Positions 6,094 through 8,988 of a DNA stretch of 8,988 bases are shown in pieces; position 1 is the stretch's first letter; each line of letters opens with the position of its first letter. The notes under the pieces were generated by a model. That model saw only the letters and a list, made by a program, of their open reading frames with translations, was not told where the DNA came from and did not search any database. Location: the NCBI GenBank assembly GCA_016295665.1, contig JAEDKS010000096.1, positions 1 to 8,988 on the forward strand, given 5' to 3'. The DNA is from Clostridia bacterium (lineage in GTDB: Bacteria > Bacillota > Clostridia > Christensenellales > Aristaeellaceae). Position numbers and translations under genes: made by a program.

Positions 6094-6116
6094 GGGGGGG
6101 GGCGGCGCAGCGCCGC
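6094..6116. repeat. G9 homopolymer followed by a GC palindrome
   Basis: Nine consecutive G residues (6094-6102, plus strand) run into the odd-length palindrome GCGGCGC-A-GCGCCGC (6102-6116). The stretch is non-coding, between the coiled-coil operon terminator and the aspartokinase promoter. The G-run is a likely slippage and sequencing-error site. Confidence 0.7.
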
Positions 6117-6143
6117 GTCCGCCCTCGTCGCTGACCGCCACGG

Positions 6144-6180
6144 AAAAGCCAGGCGAAGGGTTCCCTCCCCCTCGCCTGGC
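6144..6180 (-). terminator. Strong intrinsic terminator after the coiled-coil gene pair
   Basis: On the minus strand GCCAGGCGA pairs perfectly with TCGCCTGGC (9 bp), extended by GGG/CCC across a one-base bulge, and is followed directly by TTTT. It lies 45 bases after the stop of the 266-residue coiled-coil gene and separates that operon from aspartokinase. Confidence 0.85.
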
Positions 6181-6224
6181 CGGATTTCCTTTTGCTTCCT
6201 GCTTGCCTGCCCATCCCCGGTATC

Positions 6225-7025
6225 TTACTCCAGCTCCGCAAGCCGGGCGTCCAGCTCGGCAATCTGTTTGGTCAGGTTCTCCACCCGGGCCTTCAGCGCG
6301 GCGGCGGTGGTCTCGTCGGGGCTGGCGGTCAGCTGCGCCTGCGCGTCCGCGATGCTCTGCTCGTAGTGCATCCGCAGCATCTGCAGCGCCTCACGCTGGG
6401 CGGTGCGGGCTTCCGCCAGCAGCTGCTCCAGGGACGCGGCCTGCGTCTGTGCCTCCGTCAGCGCTTCGCCCAGGGCCTCGTTCTCGGACAGGGCAGAGGC
6501 CTTCACCTCATCCAGCTCGTTGCCGCGCTTCACCAGCAGCTCCTGCGCCTGCAGCAGCTGCGCACGGGTGCGGTTCAGCTGGGCGCGGGCATCCGACAGC
6601 TGGGTCTCGGCTAAAGATGCAGCCTGTGCGGTAGCATCCTGCAGCTGCTCCATGGCAGCCACATAGGCGTTCAGCTGCTCCAGCAGCGCCGCCTCTCCGG
6701 TCAGCTCCGCCTGCTGCTGCTCCAGCTCCGCCACCTGCGCGCCCAGGGTCTCCGCCTTGGCGGTGGCGTCGGACAGCACCTGCTGCGCCTCACGGATGGC
6801 GTTGTTGGTGCCATTCAGCTCCTGCTGCAGCGCCTCCTTCTCCTCGGAGGTAGTCTGCCAGGCGGTCATGCTCTCCTCCAGCTGCGCCTTCAGCGCCGCG
6901 ACCTCCGCCCGCAGGCCTTCGCTGTTGCGCACCAGGCAGAAGGTCAGAAGCAGTCCGACCACCACCACCACACCCAGCACAATGCACAGTACCCTGCTTG
7001 TTTTCCTCTCGTTCCCGTCCTTCAT
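6225..7025 (-). CDS. Membrane-anchored long coiled-coil protein, function unknown
   Basis: A 266-residue protein that I cannot assign to a named family. A short basic N-terminus (KDGNERKTSR) precedes one hydrophobic segment at about 11-32 (VLCIVLGVVVVVGLLLTFCL). The rest, about 36-266, is almost pure heptad-type sequence rich in Ala, Leu, Glu and Gln with very few helix breakers; a possible hinge is LTASPDETT at about 232-240. By the positive-inside rule the N-terminus is cytoplasmic and the coiled coil extracytoplasmic. An excellent AGAAGGAGG lies eight bases before the ATG. It follows the 157-residue coiled-coil gene by 16 bases, so the two are surely co-transcribed, and their shared design suggests they may form a mixed coiled coil. 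A cell-envelope or division scaffold role is possible but unproven. Confidence 0.85.
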   Translation of the reverse strand: MKDGNERKTSRVLCIVLGVVVVVGLLLTFCLVRNSEGLRAEVAALKAQLEESMTAWQTTSEEKEALQQELNGTNNAIREAQQVLSDATAKAETLGAQVAELEQQQAELTGEAALLEQLNAYVAAMEQLQDATAQAASLAETQLSDARAQLNRTRAQLLQAQELLVKRGNELDEVKASALSENEALGEALTEAQTQAASLEQLLAEARTAQREALQMLRMHYEQSIADAQAQLTASPDETTAAALKARVENLTKQIAELDARLAELE

Positions 7026-7041
7026 GTCGCGTTCCTCCTTC

Positions 7042-7515
7042 TCATTCCCCGGCCTGCCAGGTCAGAAGCGATTCGATGGTGGCCTGCTCCCGGCACATGT
7101 CCGCCAGCGCCTCCTCCAGCGCGGCGGCCTGCTCCGTCAGGGCATCCAGTGCGGTCAGCGCTTCGCTCAGCGCCTCCTCCGGCACCGACAGCCCGGCGAC
7201 GCGCTCCTCCAGCGCCGCCACCTCGGCCCGCAGCGCCTTGCGCTGCTCCCGGAGCTCCGCCTCCCGGGCGCTGGCCTCGTCCGCCTGCGGACGGAGCGCC
7301 TCCAGGCTCTCCTGCGCCACGGGCAGCGCCGCCACCACCTCGTCATACTCCACCTGCTGCTTCCGCTCCCGCTGACGGCTGGTATCCAGCTTCAGCGCCA
7401 GCTCCGCAGCCTGCGTGTGCAGGTCATACTGCGTCACTGCCCACCAGGTCACCGTCCCGCAGACGATGAGCATCATCACGACAAACAGTGCCTTGAACCA
7501 TCCCGGGATTCTCAT
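7042..7515 (-). CDS. Small membrane-anchored coiled-coil protein, function unknown
   Basis: A 157-residue protein of the same design as its downstream neighbour: short N-terminus (MRIPGWFKAL), one membrane segment at about 8-28 (including VVMMLIVCGTVTWWAV), then a coiled coil from about 35 to 150 rich in Ala, Glu, Leu and Arg, interrupted near GLSVPEE (about 111-117). I do not recognise a family. The frame stays open upstream to about 7641, but the ATG at 7515 is preferred. It has GGAGG seven bases upstream and begins just before the membrane segment, while the longer version would read through the promoter and into the preceding gene's 3' end. The topology predicts an extracytoplasmic coiled coil, and co-expression with the next gene suggests a partnership. 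Confidence 0.85.
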   Translation of the reverse strand: MRIPGWFKALFVVMMLIVCGTVTWWAVTQYDLHTQAAELALKLDTSRQRERKQQVEYDEVVAALPVAQESLEALRPQADEASAREAELREQRKALRAEVAALEERVAGLSVPEEALSEALTALDALTEQAAALEEALADMCREQATIESLLTWQAGE

Positions 7516-7543
7516 AGGGCAGCCTCCGCTTTCGATTTCCTTT

Positions 7544-7572
7544 ATCATACCATAATTCAGGCCGTTTGAAAA
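7544..7572 (-). promoter_or_regulatory. Sigma-A-like extended -10 promoter for the coiled-coil pair
   Basis: On the minus strand TATGAT (7549-7544), preceded by TGG to give an extended -10, lies 17 bases from TTTTCA (7572-7567), a weak -35. Transcription would begin near 7537, about 22 bases before the start codon. No clear terminator separates it from the Dabb gene, which stops at 7580. Confidence 0.55.
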
Positions 7573-7579
7573 GAGCCAA

Positions 7580-7879
7580 TTACAACGTTTTCGCACCTTC
7601 CTCGCAGTCAAAGATGGCCTTGGACGCGATGCGGTCGCCATAGACCGCCTTCCAGCGGCGGTGCAGCTCGCTGGCGTCCCACCCGGGCAGCGCGTCCGCC
7701 GGGAGCGTCAGCACGATCATCAGGTCATAGCGGTTGGGGCGCGGAATCACGTTGGGGATGACCTGCACCTCCCCGACACCGGGCACCGCCGTCGCCTCCG
7801 CGAACAGCGCCCGCACCGCTTCCAGCAGCGCCGCCCGATCCTCGCCCTCGTTCCATTTCACCAGAATGTGATGCAGCAT
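7580..7879 (-). CDS. Dabb (stress-responsive alpha/beta-barrel) domain protein
   Basis: A 99-residue single-domain protein of the Dabb family (Pfam PF07876), dimeric ferredoxin-like alpha/beta barrels found in plant stress proteins, some polyketide cyclases and many bacterial proteins of unknown role. The N-terminal strand MLHHILVKWNEG (1-12), the central RYDLMIVLTLPADAL (50-64) and the C-terminal ELHRRWKAVYGDRIASKAIFD (71-91) match the family pattern, in which the last part reads like a His-rich helix followed by a K-x-x-F-D strand. Length is typical. AAAGGAG overlaps the upstream stop, and only 10 bases separate it from the membrane-anchored gene, so the two form an operon. No catalytic residues or substrate can be assigned. 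It is presumably cytoplasmic, as no signal is seen. Confidence 0.88.
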   Translation of the reverse strand: MLHHILVKWNEGEDRAALLEAVRALFAEATAVPGVGEVQVIPNVIPRPNRYDLMIVLTLPADALPGWDASELHRRWKAVYGDRIASKAIFDCEEGAKTL

Positions 7880-7889
7880 AGCTTCTCCT

Positions 7890-8561
7890 TTACTCCGCCG
7901 CAGCGGGGGCCGCCTCCGTCTCCACGGCGGGCTCGGGGGCGGTCAGCAGGTCGTTGACCATCAGCTCCAGCAGCCTGTACGCGTTCGCGTCGTTGCGCCC
8001 GCTCGCAGACAGGCACACCCACGCCTCCTCGTCACAGACCACATGCGCCGCCAACCCGGGCAGCGCCGACAGCGGGATGCCATACAGGTGACGCTCGCTG
8101 GTCTCGGTGTTCATGCGCCAGGAGCGCTCCAGGTTCACGCCCTCGCCCTCCAGCTTCTCCACCAGACCCTCCATGCCCTCCAGCTCCAGGAACCAGCCCT
8201 GGGAGGCGTAGTTCTGGAAATAGGTCTTGGGCAGGATGTACACCTCGCCCTCGTTGGCGGCAAAGCGGGTGGACAGCACCATCCCGCCGTAGGTCTCATC
8301 CGGGGTGATGACCACCGCGTCCATCTGCTCCATGTCCGACATCTTCTCCGCCCGGACGGTGTCCAGATATTCCTGCAGCCCCTCGTCGATGCTGTAGCCG
8401 TAGATGTACACGTCCACCACCTTCTCCTGCGGCGGGCGATAGGCGGTCATGGAGTAAATCAGGTTCCAGCCCAGGAGGGAAATGCACACCAGCAGCGCAT
8501 ACTTCCACCAGTTGTACTGCCAGTGCTGCTGCAGCCGCTTGAGGGTGATGGGTGTTTTCAT
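7890..8561 (-). CDS. Membrane-anchored protein of unknown function, weakly solute-binding-protein-like
   Basis: A 223-residue protein with an amphipathic basic N-terminus, one membrane segment at about 20-38 (including YALLVCISLLGWNLIYSM), a folded outer domain at about 40-205 and an Ala/Pro/Glu-rich tail (208-223). There is no lipobox, so it is a signal anchor. Segments VVDVYIYGYSIDEGLQEYL (48-66), DAVVITPDE (81-89) and EVYILPKTYFQNYASQGWFL (106-125) recall the lobe of extracellular solute-binding proteins in which a strand is followed by an 'ILPKxYF' turn, but the protein is too short for two lobes. This is resemblance only; I do not recognise a family. The frame extends upstream to 8924, but ATG 8561 is preferred: AAAGGA lies nine bases upstream and the longer version would cross a promoter and a terminator. 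It is first in an operon with the Dabb gene. Confidence 0.82.
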   Translation of the reverse strand: MKTPITLKRLQQHWQYNWWKYALLVCISLLGWNLIYSMTAYRPPQEKVVDVYIYGYSIDEGLQEYLDTVRAEKMSDMEQMDAVVITPDETYGGMVLSTRFAANEGEVYILPKTYFQNYASQGWFLELEGMEGLVEKLEGEGVNLERSWRMNTETSERHLYGIPLSALPGLAAHVVCDEEAWVCLSASGRNDANAYRLLELMVNDLLTAPEPAVETEAAPAAAE

Positions 8562-8586
8562 GGGGCAGCGTCCTTTCATCCTTTGA

Positions 8587-8607
8587 TTGATCGCTTGGGT
8601 TTGATCG
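8587..8607. repeat. TTGATCG direct repeat in the leader
   Basis: TTGATCG occurs on the plus strand at 8587-8593 and 8601-8607, 14 bases apart, in the leader just before the ribosome binding site of the membrane-anchored gene. Confidence 0.5.
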
Positions 8608-8611
8608 TTTG

Positions 8612-8660
8612 GGAACAGTGTATCGTTCCTGCGTGAACCCTGTATGAACCGCCGGTGAAC
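8612..8660. repeat. GTGAAC triple repeat with exact 11-bp period and adjacent inverted GGAAC/GTTCC
   Basis: On the plus strand GTGAAC (8633-8638), ATGAAC (8644-8649) and GTGAAC (8655-8660) recur every 11 bases. An inverted pair GGAAC (8612-8616) and GTTCC (8625-8629) lies next to them, and its GAAC is 22 bases from the first unit, so it keeps the same helical phase. The array sits in the leader of the membrane-anchored gene, about 65-115 bases downstream of the predicted transcription start. Confidence 0.65.
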
Positions 8661-8679
8661 AAAGTCCGCCCGTGGCGCG

Positions 8680-8725
8680 CAGGCCCGGACACCGTGGCGC
8701 ACGGATGGCGCCCGACCGGTGCCTG
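8680..8725 (-). other. Nested stem-loop at the 5' end of the leader
   Basis: On the minus strand CAGGC (8725-8721) pairs with GCCTG (8684-8680). Inside this, ACCG (8720-8717) pairs with CGGT (8694-8691). The inner arm GGCGC (8712-8708) pairs with GCGCC (8700-8696) around a 7-base loop. It would form at the very 5' end of the mRNA and has no T-run, so it is not a terminator. Confidence 0.45.
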
Positions 8726-8732
8726 ACACCCT

Positions 8733-8761
8733 ATTATAGCACACCGCTCCCCGGGAATCAA
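8733..8761 (-). promoter_or_regulatory. Strong sigma-A extended -10 promoter
   Basis: On the minus strand TTGATT (8761-8756) and a perfect TATAAT (8738-8733) are separated by 17 bases, and TGC just before TATAAT gives an extended -10. It drives the membrane-anchored/Dabb operon, with a start near 8726. Confidence 0.85.
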
Positions 8762-8765
8762 CTTG

Positions 8766-8796
8766 TCCGGTGCGCCCGGGCAGCATGGCCACCGGA
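8766..8796. repeat. TCCGGTG/CACCGGA inverted repeat upstream of the promoter
   Basis: TCCGGTG (8766-8772) and CACCGGA (8790-8796) are perfect 7-base inverted arms with a 17-base spacer, just upstream of the -35 box at 8756-8761. This could be an upstream regulator site or chance in GC-rich DNA. The rest of 8797-8850 shows only GC-rich sequence with CTCCGG repeats. Confidence 0.4.
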
Positions 8797-8850
8797 TGTC
8801 GCGGAGGCCTGACGCGCATCCCTCCGGGGCCCGGCTCCGGAGAAGAAGTG

Positions 8851-8901
8851 AAAAGGGGATCATCCCCGGCGGCACAGCGCTGCCGGGATGATCCCTTTTT
8901 T
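8851..8901 (-). terminator. Intrinsic terminator of lysS (symmetrical, potentially bidirectional)
   Basis: GGGATCATCCC (8856-8866) pairs perfectly with GGGATGATCCC (8885-8895), extended by GGC/GCC across a one-base bulge. The stem is followed by TTTT on the minus strand (A4 at 8851-8854) and TTTTTT on the plus strand (8896-8901). It starts 20 bases after the lysS stop. Confidence 0.9.
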
Positions 8902-8920
8902 GTGCGCCCGGGCGGGGCGC

Positions 8921-8988
8921 TCACTTGCTCATGGGCTTCATCGTGGGGAACAGCAGGACGTCGCGGATGGTGGGGCTGTCGGTGAGCA
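8921..8988 (-). CDS. lysS: Lysyl-tRNA synthetase, C-terminal end (partial)
   Basis: The minus strand from the right edge encodes LTDSPTIRDVLLFPTMKPMSK and then TGA at 8923-8921, 21 complete codons plus a partial one. The L-T-D-S-x-x-I-R-D-V-x-L-F-P-x-M-(K/R)-P pattern is the hallmark C-terminus of class II lysyl-tRNA synthetases, containing motif 3-adjacent residues (IRDV, FP) that close the catalytic domain. The enzyme charges tRNA-Lys with lysine in the cytoplasm. Only the end is present, so nothing can be said about its anticodon-binding domain or start. A strong hairpin terminator follows 20 bases later. Confidence 0.82.
   Translation of the reverse strand, partial: LTDSPTIRDVLLFPTMKPMSK

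Larger units (their letters stand above)
8562..8726 (-). other. Long non-coding leader of the membrane-anchored/Dabb operon
   Basis: About 165 bases lie between the predicted transcription start (near 8726) and the ATG at 8561. They hold a nested stem at the 5' end (8680-8725), the GTGAAC array and the TTGATCG pair. I see no convincing small gene and no match to a riboswitch class that I know. Only the proximal 20 bases are accounted for by the ribosome binding site. Confidence 0.6.

Noticed and set aside
5702..6262. 186-residue minus-strand frame overlapping the aspartokinase start
   Set aside because: It is out of frame with aspartokinase, crosses a terminator and a promoter, and has an Arg/Gly-rich composition typical of a shifted GC-rich frame.
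7516..7641. Upstream extension of the 157-residue coiled-coil protein
   Set aside because: It would overlap the 3' end of the Dabb gene and include the promoter at 7544-7572; the internal ATG has GGAGG at ideal spacing.
8851..8901. Terminator of a convergent plus-strand gene
   Set aside because: The T6 run on the plus strand suggests it, but no plus-strand gene is supportable to the left; the symmetry follows from the long A/T-flanked stem and it serves lysS.
8562..8924. N-terminal extension of the membrane-anchored protein to an ATG at 8924
   Set aside because: The extension would translate a terminator hairpin, a near-perfect promoter and the leader, and even overlap the lysS end. The ATG at 8561 has a ribosome binding site and sits properly before the membrane segment.

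Overview
The window is a GC-rich stretch of a Firmicutes chromosome, most likely from the Clostridia. This is an inference from strong AGGAGG-type ribosome binding sites, sigma-A-like promoters, intrinsic hairpin-plus-T terminators, a yggS-sepF style division cluster and a SigB/SigF-type sigma factor next to an RsbW/SpoIIAB-like protein. Every gene I can support is on the minus strand, so transcription runs from high to low coordinates. The long plus-strand reading frames are antisense shadows of GC-rich genes.

Right to left (direction of transcription): the last codons of lysS (lysyl-tRNA synthetase) enter at 8988 and end in a strong hairpin terminator. A 359-base non-coding stretch follows, holding a very good promoter, a 5'-terminal stem-loop and a helically phased GTGAAC repeat. 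It leads into a two-gene unit: a membrane-anchored protein of unknown function, with a faint resemblance to extracellular solute-binding proteins, and a small Dabb-domain protein. Next, from its own promoter, comes a pair of single-pass membrane proteins with long extracytoplasmic coiled coils, closed by a strong terminator. Then an aspartokinase with two ACT domains has its own promoter (TTGACA-17-TATCAT, with A-tracts upstream) and its own terminator. A TSUP/YfcA-type membrane transporter follows.

The left third looks like one operon driven by a promoter inside the 3' end of the transporter gene: an RsbW/SpoIIAB-like anti-sigma protein with a degenerate ATP site, a sigma-70 factor, an HlyD-like membrane adaptor, YggS (PLP homeostasis) and a Gln/Tyr-rich protein abutting yggS that is probably a SepF-type division protein with a long repeat-bearing linker, cut off by the window edge. 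This arrangement places a sigma/anti-sigma pair at the head of what is usually the yggS-sepF division neighbourhood.

I see no mobile element, CRISPR array, rRNA or tRNA. The observations most worth checking are the partial Q/Y-rich repeat protein, the degenerate anti-sigma ATPase without a linked anti-anti-sigma factor, and the phased repeat and structured leader upstream of the unknown membrane-anchored protein.
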